The notes under the pieces were generated by a model, which worked only from the letters and a program-made list of their open reading frames with translations, was not told where the DNA came from and ran no database searches. The translations under genes were made by a program, and so were the position numbers. 6,040 nucleotides of DNA from CAYVKM01 sp964452045 (GTDB lineage Bacteria > Calditrichota > Calditrichia > RBG-13-44-9): the NCBI GenBank assembly GCA_964452045.1, contig CAYVKM010000138.1, positions 1 to 6,040 on the forward strand, written 5' to 3'. Shown piece by piece: positions 1 to 6,021 of this stretch. Position 1 is the stretch's first letter. Each line of letters begins with the position of its first letter.

Positions 1-68
1 GCGTTAAATCTGCTACGGTCATTTTCTCTAGAAATTCTTTTTTGCGAGATCGTCAAGCTTTTACTCGT

Positions 69-98
69 TTGACAGAATCACTTTTAGATTTATATAGT
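69..98 (+). promoter_or_regulatory. Candidate sigma70-type promoter pointing antisense to the transferase
   Basis: A perfect -35 hexamer TTGACA lies at 69-74. It is followed by TATAGT at 93-98 (18-base spacer, 5 of 6 matches to TATAAT) or by TATATA at 91-96 (16-base spacer). No credible start codon with a ribosome site follows before the convergent transferase begins at 225, so any transcript would be non-coding or antisense to the transferase's 3' end. The stretch is very AT-rich, which raises the chance of a fortuitous match. This is inference from hexamers alone. Confidence 0.2.
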
Positions 99-122
99 AT
101 ATATATTAATAAACCTATTTAT

Positions 123-154
123 AAAAAAAAATCAACTCGCGATTACGAATTGAT
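123..154 (-). terminator. Rho-independent terminator of the sugar transferase gene
   Basis: Read on the minus strand, ATCAATTCGT pairs with GCGAGTTGAT around the tetraloop AATC (plus-strand 131-154). This gives a 10-bp stem that includes two G-U wobbles, and it is followed at once by a run of nine T. On the plus strand the two wobbles become C-A mismatches and there is no T-run after the hairpin, so the element works in one direction only. It lies about 70 bases beyond the transferase stop codon. Confidence 0.65.
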
Positions 155-224
155 ATATAATTTTAAATCTCATGAATTCTACCCAACTTCAGATTTTCAA
201 AATTATTTTAGGATAAATATCTCA

Positions 225-1313
225 TTACTGACCTTGAGCAGTTAAGACAACTTTCATGGTTTTAAATAAAATTTGAAAATTAAGTTTCAAAGACCGAAAG
301 TTTTCCACATAGAGCAGGTCATGTTTTAATTTATCTTTCACGTCATCCAAATCGGAATCATACCCCGTAGTCACCTGGGCTAAGCCGGTGATTCCCGGTT
401 TTACTTTTAACCTGTTCTTATACAAAGGTATCTCATGACTGTATTTTTCAACAAAATATGGCCTCTCCGGGCGAGGACCAATGAATGACATATCACCAAT
501 AGCAACGTTCATCAATTGCGGTATTTCATCAATTCGGGTTTTTCGCAAAAATCGGCCTACCTTTGTAATTCTCGGATCATTTTTAACCGCAAGTACAGGT
601 CCACTGTATTTTTCCGCATCAATATACATCGTTCGGAATTTGAACACCCGAAAAACCCGTCCGGCCTTTCCAATCCTTTCCTGAGAATAAAATACCGGAC
701 CTTTGGAACCTATTTTAATGAGTACACTTACGATTAAAAATATTGGAAGCAGAAAAACCAGAAACATGATAGCAGAAAGTGAATCAATAACCTGGCGTCT
801 ACTTGGTTGCCAGGGTCTGCGGAGATCATCAAAAATTTGTTTAATCGTGTGGCCAAAAACAACATCCTGAATCTCCGGAGCAAATTCATATCTGATCTGA
901 GACGTCTGGCAAAATTTTATGACTTGATGAATTTGAGAAATATCTTCAGGATCGATGGCTACAATGATATGATTAATATTACTGCTTTTAGCAATTTGTG
1001 GAAAATCATTTAGAACACCAAGATATTTTATATCCTTCCACTTTCCGTTTGGCTTATATTCCCGATTATGGATATCGATAATCCCAACCAAATTTTCACT
1101 TGGTTTTAATTGCTCCTTAATACGCTGATAGGCTGTAACACCAATTCGGTTTAATCCAACTACGGCTGTAGTTTTCTTAGGGAAAGAAGACACCCTAGAT
1201 AAAGATAGATTTACACTCAAATTTGCATCCATTTTGCTTAGACCTAGCTCCGCCACGTCACTTACAGAAACTAATTTATCTACACCATTTAGAATAACTT
1301 TGATTAATCTCAC
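225..1313 (-). CDS. Polyprenyl-phosphate sugar-phosphate transferase (bacterial sugar transferase family), lacking the N-terminal membrane bundle
   Basis: This enzyme very likely moves a sugar-1-phosphate from a nucleotide sugar to undecaprenyl phosphate on the inner face of the cytoplasmic membrane, the first step of exopolysaccharide or O-antigen synthesis. Residues about 46-165 form a Rossmann-like domain (CoA_binding_3 type) with a VVGLNRIG turn. One hydrophobic segment at about 179-200 contains Pro190, as in the family's re-entrant helix. The catalytic domain follows, with KFRTM (225-229), the Asp262-Glu263 dyad in RIDEIPQ, GPRPERP (279-285) and KPGITGLAQV (305-314). The C terminus is intact. 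Related WbaP/exopolysaccharide enzymes are usually about 460 residues with four or five N-terminal membrane helices, which are absent here. The start is uncertain: the GTG at 1313 has no clear ribosome site, and an ATG at 1232 (Met28) would still keep both domains. The sugar specificity cannot be read from the sequence. It appears to be a single-gene unit with its own terminator. Confidence 0.93.
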   Translation of the reverse strand: MRLIKVILNGVDKLVSVSDVAELGLSKMDANLSVNLSLSRVSSFPKKTTAVVGLNRIGVTAYQRIKEQLKPSENLVGIIDIHNREYKPNGKWKDIKYLGVLNDFPQIAKSSNINHIIVAIDPEDISQIHQVIKFCQTSQIRYEFAPEIQDVVFGHTIKQIFDDLRRPWQPSRRQVIDSLSAIMFLVFLLPIFLIVSVLIKIGSKGPVFYSQERIGKAGRVFRVFKFRTMYIDAEKYSGPVLAVKNDPRITKVGRFLRKTRIDEIPQLMNVAIGDMSFIGPRPERPYFVEKYSHEIPLYKNRLKVKPGITGLAQVTTGYDSDLDDVKDKLKHDLLYVENFRSLKLNFQILFKTMKVVLTAQGQ

Positions 1314-1391
1314 AATAAAGGTTTGGGTGATTTTGGAAAAAGGACACGAATCCCAATCATTTCAACCTTATTAAGCGGTTGTGAAGGGATT

Positions 1392-1407
1392 ATTGTCGAC
1401 AATTATA
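1392..1407 (-). promoter_or_regulatory. Candidate -10 box and overlapping 12-bp palindrome for the transferase
   Basis: A perfect 12-bp palindrome ATTGTCGACAAT occupies 1392-1403. It overlaps the minus-strand sequence TATAAT (plus-strand 1402-1407), an exact -10 consensus. A start site expected about 7 bases downstream would fall inside the palindrome, the usual place for a repressor operator. No good -35 hexamer is visible at 16-18 bases, so the promoter call is weak, and a 12-bp palindrome can arise by chance. Confidence 0.22.
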
Positions 1408-1542
1408 AAAAATAGTTTAATGATACGAAAGCCCATATTTTATGATTTGAATTTTAAATCAAGTATTCCAATTTCTTTTTTGAAAAGTATTTAACTATGG
1501 TATTTTGATAATTTGTTGCTTAAAATCGAAGACATTTTTAAA

Positions 1543-1570
1543 TTGGCTGGCACTATACTTACTATATAAC
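1543..1570 (+). promoter_or_regulatory. Candidate promoter of the OPT transporter gene
   Basis: TTGGCT at 1543-1548 and TATAAC at 1565-1570 are separated by 16 bases, a plausible sigma70-type pair. They would give a short leader before the ATG at 1589. The same stretch also contains TGGCAC at 1548-1553 with TTACT after five bases, which resembles a sigma54 site but lacks the G of the conserved -12 GC. The promoter type therefore cannot be settled from sequence. Confidence 0.3.
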
Positions 1571-1579
1571 TACAATTTT

Positions 1580-1584
1580 GGAGG
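1580..1584 (+). promoter_or_regulatory. Ribosome binding site deciding the OPT transporter start
   Basis: GGAGG lies four bases before the ATG at 1589. No comparable site precedes the in-frame TTG at 1505. The 28 residues that the longer form would add run straight through the candidate promoter and this site. The ATG at 1589 is therefore the preferred start. Confidence 0.85.
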
Positions 1585-1588
1585 TCCA

Positions 1589-3598
1589 ATGACGAAAGAT
1601 TTCAAACCGTATGTATCCCCGGACAGTAAGATGCCTGAATTCACAATCCGTGCTCTCATTCTTGGTCTCTTTATGACGGTAATATTAGGTGCAGCAAATG
1701 CCTACCTGGGTTTAAAAGCAGGCATGACCATCGCAGCGACATACCCCGCAGCAGTGATTGGTATGGCCCTGCTCCGGTTGATGAAGGGATCAATTCTGGA
1801 AGAAAACATTGCCAGAACTGTGGGCTCTATTGGTGAATCAATTGCTGCCGGCGCAATTTTTACCATCCCTGCATTTATGATCGCTGGTGTATGGAAAGGT
1901 AGTTTCTGGTCTGGCAGACATTACCTGGAAGCAACGGCCATCATGTTTGTGGGATCCGTAATCGGAATCATGTTTGTTACCATTCTCAGGAGAGTAATGG
2001 TTGAAGATAAAGAGTTACCCTTCCCGGAATCAATTGCTGCATCCGAAATTCACAAAGCAGGAAGATCCGGAGTCAGTGGGGCCAAATATCTTTTTGGAGC
2101 AATGGGATTAGGAGCATTAATTCAATTTTTAAAGGAATTCAAAGTATTTGCCAGTAAAGGTGAAGCTTTCGTTCATTTTGGAAAGAAGATGCTTGGTATC
2201 GGCGGATCCTCGGCTGAAGCCGGCGGTGGAGCGCTAATCAGTACGCCCGGTGTTAGTCCCGCTTACATGGGCGTAGGCTATATTATTGGTCCTGAATTGG
2301 CGGCACTCAATTTCACCGGTGGATTGCTGGCTTGGGGTCTCTTCGTTCCACTTCTCTTCTATTTTCTGGGCCCACAGTTATTCCCTGCAGCACCCGCTTC
2401 GGACAGTGCCTGGATTGATGGAGCAGTGAATATCTGGAAAGATATCGTCCGCCCAATTGCAATAGGTGGAATGCTCTTCAGTGCGGCATACACGCTTTAT
2501 AAAATGAGAAAAAGTCTGGCAACCGGACTATCCCGAGCTGTTAAGGATGTAAAGCAAGCGGCTGAATCCAGCACAAAAGTTGAGGATAGGACAGAAAAAG
2601 ACATGCCATTTAAATGGGTGTTTATCGGAATTGGTTTATCTACCATTGCCACCTTTGTCATCTATATGCATTTTGCCGGAGAATTTGGCGCTGCTTTAAC
2701 TTCCACGATTGTGATGGTTTTGGCAGGATTCTTTTTCGCTGCTGTTTCCGGTTACCTGGTGGGATTGATCGGATCCAGCAATAATCCCATCTCGGGACTA
2801 ACCATTTCCACCCTCATCGTCGCAGCCATTTTAATGGTTGCGTTGGGAGTAAAAGGTATGCCTGGTGTTGCTGCAGTCCTTGGGGTGGCTGCCGTAATCT
2901 GCGTCGCAGCAGCAGTTGCGGGGGAAATGTTACAGGATTTAAAGGTCGGCCACCTTCTGGGGGGTACTCCCTGGAAAATGCAAGTGGGAGATCTCGTCGG
3001 TGTATTAATTGGATCGGCAGTAATGTTTTTCCCACTTTTGATCCTGCACCAGGGAGATATCAATCAGGGCGGAACAGGTTTAGGTGGGGAAACTTATCCA
3101 GCCCCGCAGGCCAGTTTAATGGCAATTCTAGCAAAAGGAATCGTGGGCGGAGATATGGCCTGGCCATTAATTTTTGTTGGATTCGTCATGGCAATCGCTT
3201 TTATCCTCCTACGGGTAAAAAGTCCGATGTTGGTTTGCGTCGGCATGTATTTGCCCCTGGAAACATCTTTTGCCATATTTATCGGAGGCCTTATCCGCGG
3301 TATTGTTGACAAAATTGCTGCCAGAAGAAAATTAAATGCTGCACAAAATGCCCGGGTAGAAAATAACGGGGTATTATTGGCGGCTGGTTTAATTGCCGGT
3401 GAAGCACTAATTGGATTACTTTTTGCCTTCTTTGCTCTTATGGAATGGCCGGTACCCGCGGTATTTCAGCAAACAAAATCAATGGTTCAGTTTATCCCTG
3501 CATTACTGGTTTTCTTAGTTGTGGGTTGGGTTCTGGTTAAAATACCTTTAGGCAAAGCGGGTAGCCCGGATGAGCCAGCACCGCCCCAGGCCATGTAA
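1589..3598 (+). CDS. OPT-family oligopeptide/metal-chelate transporter
   Basis: This 669-residue integral inner-membrane protein belongs to the prokaryotic branch of the oligopeptide transporter (OPT) family. The family imports short peptides or metal-siderophore-type chelates, probably by cation symport; the actual substrate cannot be told here. Many hydrophobic segments span the whole chain. Recognisable family stretches are NAYLGLKAGMT (residues 37-47), ELPFPESIAASE (142-153), SSNNPISGLT (396-405), AGEMLQDLKVGHLLGGTP (444-461) and MYLPLETSFAIFIGG (553-567). A charged hydrophilic loop at about 306-341, rich in Lys and Glu, separates the two halves. Length and motif order agree with a complete protein. 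The start is fixed by GGAGG four bases upstream. The gene is transcribed alone, divergently from the transferase, and is closed by a strong terminator 20 bases after its stop. No partner subunit is expected, as this is a secondary carrier. Confidence 0.93.
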   Translation: MTKDFKPYVSPDSKMPEFTIRALILGLFMTVILGAANAYLGLKAGMTIAATYPAAVIGMALLRLMKGSILEENIARTVGSIGESIAAGAIFTIPAFMIAGVWKGSFWSGRHYLEATAIMFVGSVIGIMFVTILRRVMVEDKELPFPESIAASEIHKAGRSGVSGAKYLFGAMGLGALIQFLKEFKVFASKGEAFVHFGKKMLGIGGSSAEAGGGALISTPGVSPAYMGVGYIIGPELAALNFTGGLLAWGLFVPLLFYFLGPQLFPAAPASDSAWIDGAVNIWKDIVRPIAIGGMLFSAAYTLYKMRKSLATGLSRAVKDVKQAAESSTKVEDRTEKDMPFKWVFIGIGLSTIATFVIYMHFAGEFGAALTSTIVMVLAGFFFAAVSGYLVGLIGSSNNPISGLTISTLIVAAILMVALGVKGMPGVAAVLGVAAVICVAAAVAGEMLQDLKVGHLLGGTPWKMQVGDLVGVLIGSAVMFFPLLILHQGDINQGGTGLGGETYPAPQASLMAILAKGIVGGDMAWPLIFVGFVMAIAFILLRVKSPMLVCVGMYLPLETSFAIFIGGLIRGIVDKIAARRKLNAAQNARVENNGVLLAAGLIAGEALIGLLFAFFALMEWPVPAVFQQTKSMVQFIPALLVFLVVGWVLVKIPLGKAGSPDEPAPPQAM

Positions 3599-3617
3599 AT
3601 AATTATTTTCACTTTTT

Positions 3618-3660
3618 AAAACCCCCATTTCCGGATGGGGGTTTTTATTTTTTATTTTTT
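3618..3660 (+). terminator. Rho-independent terminator of the OPT transporter gene
   Basis: AAAACCCCCAT (3618-3628) pairs perfectly over 11 bp with ATGGGGGTTTT (3635-3645) around a 6-base loop, TTCCGG. A long T-rich tract follows, starting in the right arm and running past 3660. The stem begins 20 bases after the transporter stop codon. It separates the transporter from the downstream UspA gene, which then needs its own promoter in the short stretch before 3727. Confidence 0.92.
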
Positions 3661-3726
3661 TTTGGAGGATGCAAAAGGTTGGCTTAATTTTACCATAATA
3701 ATTTTCCAACTAATCAGGAGTCAGTC

Positions 3727-4620
3727 ATGCAGCCAAACACCATCCTAGTCCCAATTGATTTTAGTGAATTTTCCTCTAATGCTTTAAACTATGCTATCAG
3801 CCTTGCCGAAAAATTCCAATCTAAACTCACTTTGTTGCATGCGGTTGTATTGTTTGAAGATGATGTAAATGAGGAAGAACGTCTGCAGGAGTATGAAGAA
3901 CTGGTCCGCAGAAGGGAAAAAAATATAGATGCACACATGAAAACAAATTTGCAGAAAGCCCATCAAAAAGGTATAGCAGTGGAATCCATCATCTTACGCA
4001 GCGTTTCTGCAGCAGATGCTATTCTGGAATATTTAAATGAGCACTCATTCGATCTGATTGTTATGGGAACTCATGGAAGAACCGGTCTAAAACATATTTT
4101 CTTGGGGAGCGTGGCTGAAAAAGTAGTCCGGTTGGCACCGGTGCCAGTATTAAGCGTGCACCGCTCCGTACAAAAATTTGACCTTTCTAAGCTTGTCGTT
4201 CCGATAGATTTTTCTATTTACTCCAAGAATGCAGCAGAAAATGCAATATCCCTTGCTAAAAATTTTGGTGCACAAGTCAAATTCATTCACGTAGTAGAAA
4301 AAGATATTCATCCTTCTTTTTATGCCGCCGGCGTAGAGTCAATCTTTCAAATTGATACTTCTTTACAGGAACGGGTTATCCAGAACATGAAGGGGTTTCT
4401 TGAAGAACAAATCACCTCGAAGATCGATTCAGAATTTATTGTCAAAGAGGGAAGGGCTCACCGGGAAATTGTTGAATATGCCCAACAAGAAAAAGCAGAC
4501 CTGATTGTTATATCAACGCATGGCCTAACTGGGCTGGAATATCTATTATTGGGAAGTACTGCAGAAAAAGTGGTTCGGTGGGCTAGTTGCCCGGTCCTCA
4601 CCATCAAAAGAAAAAACTGA
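3727..4620 (+). CDS. Tandem universal stress protein (two UspA domains)
   Basis: This 297-residue cytoplasmic protein contains two Usp domains, about residues 1-147 and 152-297. Each opens with the same motif, VPIDFS, with the conserved Asp at 11 and 161. The ATP-binding loop G-2x-G-9x-G-S is complete in domain 1 (Gly114, Gly117, Gly127, Ser128). In domain 2 the first glycine is Ser263, followed by Gly266, Gly276 and Ser277; such STHG variants are common in the family. Both domains therefore may bind ATP. Usp proteins help cells survive starvation, redox or envelope stress, but the exact role is not predictable. Domain 1 has an extra charged, helix-prone segment at about 46-80. The start is supported by AGGAG six bases upstream. 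The gene follows the transporter but is isolated from it by the terminator; a weak TTGGAG/TAATTT pair at 3662-3690 is the only promoter-like sequence noticed. Its stop lies four bases from that of the converging thioesterase gene. Confidence 0.95.
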   Translation: MQPNTILVPIDFSEFSSNALNYAISLAEKFQSKLTLLHAVVLFEDDVNEEERLQEYEELVRRREKNIDAHMKTNLQKAHQKGIAVESIILRSVSAADAILEYLNEHSFDLIVMGTHGRTGLKHIFLGSVAEKVVRLAPVPVLSVHRSVQKFDLSKLVVPIDFSIYSKNAAENAISLAKNFGAQVKFIHVVEKDIHPSFYAAGVESIFQIDTSLQERVIQNMKGFLEEQITSKIDSEFIVKEGRAHREIVEYAQQEKADLIVISTHGLTGLEYLLLGSTAEKVVRWASCPVLTIKRKN

Positions 4621-4624
4621 AATG

Positions 4625-5371
4625 CTAGTCAAGTTTCTTCCAGGATATTCGTAAAAGAGCTAATTCCTTATCGTCCTCTTTCCTTATCAATTGATGTAGA
4701 AAGGTATTCTTCTCACTGTTCGATTGTTGGGCTTCTGATAAAATTGTATCACCCCAATGCGCTTCGGATCTATAACTTATTTCAATTTCCGCGGGATAGC
4801 TGGAATAAATAATTTCTCGCGGTAAAGTATCCAATGCCCACTCAATATACACCACATTATTAACGTGACGGTTAATATCCAGGTCAGATGACCGAACCGA
4901 ATACATGTTTTCAAAATCCGGATGAGTTAAATGCGGCAAAACCACAAAATCATCCACAATTGCACGTTTCTCGACAATAAAAGTATCTGCTAACAAATCC
5001 GCAACTCTGATCGGTTTTTTTGTTTTTAAATCAATCATCATCCAGGAAGTAGTTCCTTGGACGATGAGTGAACCATCCTGGTCAAACATTTCGTAATCCC
5101 GGAGGGCAAATCTTCCTTTACGACCCGATGGCCAGGTATGTCCAATAATTTTTTCTCCAAATTTGGGGGCCCTTAAAATTCTGACATGATTACGGGAGAG
5201 AACCCAGGTCAACCCTTTCTTGAATAGCTGCTCCACAGAAAAACCAAGTAATTGAGCATGGGTGGAAGCTAATTCCTGAAAGTAATCGAGAATACTTGAG
5301 GTTTTGGCTACACCATTAAATCCAACCTCATAAGAACGTATCTGAAATTCATGTTTGTATATCTTGATCAT
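4625..5371 (-). CDS. Acyl-ACP thioesterase
   Basis: This 248-residue cytoplasmic enzyme hydrolyses acyl-acyl carrier protein to release free fatty acid. It has the double hot-dog fold of the plant FatA/FatB and bacterial acyl-ACP thioesterase family (PF01643) and is full length for the bacterial branch. The N-terminal hot-dog (about 1-135) shows WVLSRNHVRILRAP (56-69), GEKI, HTWPSGR and GTTSWMMIDLKTKKPIR. The C-terminal domain carries DLDINRHVNNVVYIEW (163-178), with Asp165, Asn167 and His169 matching the Asp-x-Asn-x-His catalytic motif. YRSEAHWGD (200-208) follows, where Glu203 matches the downstream acidic catalytic position. Chain-length preference cannot be read. The ATG at 5371 has only a modest site (AGAG about seven bases upstream). 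It converges with the UspA gene with a 4-base gap and no hairpin terminator between them. It lies 172 bases downstream of the receiver gene on the same strand and may have its own promoter. Confidence 0.95.
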   Translation of the reverse strand: MIKIYKHEFQIRSYEVGFNGVAKTSSILDYFQELASTHAQLLGFSVEQLFKKGLTWVLSRNHVRILRAPKFGEKIIGHTWPSGRKGRFALRDYEMFDQDGSLIVQGTTSWMMIDLKTKKPIRVADLLADTFIVEKRAIVDDFVVLPHLTHPDFENMYSVRSSDLDINRHVNNVVYIEWALDTLPREIIYSSYPAEIEISYRSEAHWGDTILSEAQQSNSEKNTFLHQLIRKEDDKELALLRISWKKLD

Positions 5372-5412
5372 AAATTACTCTAGTCGACGGATAAATAAAT
5401 TTAATCGGATTT

Positions 5413-5441
5413 AAAATAGGATGGAAAATCGAACGATTCAA
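5413..5441 (-). promoter_or_regulatory. Candidate promoter of the acyl-ACP thioesterase gene
   Basis: On the minus strand TTGAAT (plus-strand 5436-5441) is followed after exactly 17 bases by TATTTT (5413-5418). Each hexamer matches 4 of 6 sigma70 consensus bases, and they lie about 40-70 bases before the thioesterase start. The match is fair, but the region is AT-rich. Confidence 0.25.
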
Positions 5442-5488
5442 TCCATAATTGATAATCCAGCCATAACGTGCTGTGGTGGATTGTCTTA

Positions 5489-5523
5489 CGATAAAAAAAA
5501 TAGCCCGCTGTTGGCGAATATCG
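5489..5523 (-). terminator. Possible weak terminator after the receiver gene
   Basis: Beyond the receiver stop on the minus strand there is a run of eight T (plus-strand A-run 5493-5500). Before it sits a short GCC/GGC stem (5503-5505 with 5513-5515). An outer CGATA/TATCG pair (5489-5493 with 5519-5523) flanks the whole element. The inner stem is only 3 bp, so termination would be weak at best and some read-through into the thioesterase gene is likely. Confidence 0.22.
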
Positions 5524-5543
5524 AGAAAATTATTTTCGTTGGA

Positions 5544-5969
5544 TTAATTTGTTGAACCAAGGATTTCCTTCACTTTACTTACAATCTCTTTCACCTGAAA
5601 TGGTTTTCGCAGGAAGCCTACTGCCCCCTTTTCCAGCATATCCTCAAGATCCTCCCTTTGTGAATATCCGCTAATAATAAAAATCTTTTGCTGAGGATCA
5701 ATTTTCTTAATTTCAAGGAATGCCTCCCTGCCGTCCATGATAGGCATAACCATATCCATGATAATCAGGTCGATATCATCCCGGTACTTCTTGTACATCT
5801 CAACACCATCTTTACCATTTCCTGCGGTAAAGACTTTTAAACCAGACATTTCCATGATTTCCCGCATCATGCTTCGGATATTATATTCATCATCCACTAC
5901 CAAAATAGTAGGTTTCTGGACGACTAATTCTCTTTTGTGATCAATTTTTTCGTAAGTAGCAGTGCGCAT
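5544..5969 (-). CDS. Stand-alone CheY-like response regulator receiver
   Basis: This 141-residue cytoplasmic protein consists of a single phosphoacceptor receiver domain. It is expected to take a phosphoryl group from a histidine kinase and act through protein contacts, since no DNA-binding or enzyme output domain is present. The acidic pocket is Asp26-Asp27 in ILVVDDE, and the phosphorylated residue is Asp72 in IIMDMVMPIMDG. The switch Ser100 lies in IISGY, and Lys122 in RKPF is the conserved lysine. A charged N-terminal extension of about 19 residues precedes the first strand, as in several orphan receivers. The start is well supported by AAGGAGG eight bases upstream. No kinase or chemotaxis gene is visible, so the partner is unknown. 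The thioesterase gene follows 172 bases downstream on the same strand. An 11-bp inverted repeat lies just upstream and may be an operator. Confidence 0.96.
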   Translation of the reverse strand: MRTATYEKIDHKRELVVQKPTILVVDDEYNIRSMMREIMEMSGLKVFTAGNGKDGVEMYKKYRDDIDLIIMDMVMPIMDGREAFLEIKKIDPQQKIFIISGYSQREDLEDMLEKGAVGFLRKPFQVKEIVSKVKEILGSTN

Positions 5970-5977
5970 TTTATCTT

Positions 5978-5984
5978 CCTCCTT
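5978..5984 (-). promoter_or_regulatory. Strong ribosome binding site of the receiver gene
   Basis: AAGGAGG on the minus strand, eight bases before the ATG at 5969, is a near-perfect Shine-Dalgarno sequence. It fixes the start and shows that the charged N-terminal extension of the receiver is really translated. Confidence 0.85.
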
Positions 5985-5991
5985 GAAGGGC

Positions 5992-6021
5992 AGATAAATA
6001 TAAACTGCAGTATATTTATCT
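5992..6021. repeat. 11-bp perfect inverted repeat upstream of the receiver gene
   Basis: AGATAAATATA (5992-6002) and TATATTTATCT (6011-6021) are exact reverse complements separated by eight bases, AACTGCAG. The half-sites are 19 bp apart centre to centre, close to two helical turns, which suits a dimeric DNA-binding protein. A minus-strand TATACT (plus-strand 6009-6014), possibly a -10 box, overlaps the right half-site. The repeat lies 23-52 bases before the receiver start codon. It could be an operator or an AT-rich leader hairpin; there is no T-run after it that would make it a terminator. Confidence 0.5.

Larger units (their letters stand above)
1314..1588. other. Divergent intergenic region between transferase and OPT transporter genes
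   Basis: This 275-base AT-rich spacer must hold the start signals for both divergent genes. In the minus frame of the transferase a TGA at 1362-1364 closes the reading frame, with no ATG between it and 1313, so no lost N-terminal membrane domain is encoded in frame here. The plus-strand frame of the transporter is open back to a TTG at 1505, but the ribosome site at 1580-1584 places the real start at 1589. Candidate promoter elements and a palindrome are listed separately. No RNA gene or other coding region is visible. Confidence 0.7.

Noticed and set aside
1..22. Possible start of a minus-strand gene (ATG at 20-22, reading MTVADLT to the edge)
   Set aside because: Only seven residues are visible and the upstream AGAG is a poor, closely spaced ribosome site. 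There is too little to support a call.
3..245. Plus-strand frame open from the window edge to a TAA at 243-245, with a possible TTG start at 42
   Set aside because: The run of about 80 open codons is unusual for such AT-rich DNA, but it has no ribosome site and resembles no family I recognise. It covers the minus-strand terminator at 123-154 and overlaps the end of the transferase. The 3' end of a gene entering from the left cannot be fully excluded.
272..291. TTTGAAA/TTTCAAA 7-bp inverted repeat near the 3' end of the transferase gene
   Set aside because: It lies inside the coding region, is wholly AT-rich apart from one pair, and is probably a by-product of Lys, Phe and Leu codons. A better terminator lies beyond the stop.
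1505..1588. N-terminal extension of the OPT transporter from a TTG at 1505
   Set aside because: No ribosome site precedes the TTG. The added 28 residues cross the promoter region and the GGAGG that serves the ATG at 1589.
2752..3312. Open minus-strand frames across the OPT transporter gene
   Set aside because: They lie antisense to strongly conserved transporter motifs and give Pro/Arg-rich, low-complexity translations without family resemblance or ribosome sites. They are shadows of the real gene.
3669..3698. Tiny ORF after GGAGG between the OPT terminator and the UspA gene
   Set aside because: The GGAGG runs directly into the ATG with no spacing, so it cannot serve as its ribosome site, and the product would be only nine residues.
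5737..5940. Plus-strand frame opposite the receiver gene
   Set aside because: It is antisense to the conserved receiver motifs, has no ribosome site and gives a Ser/Ile-rich translation typical of a shadow frame.
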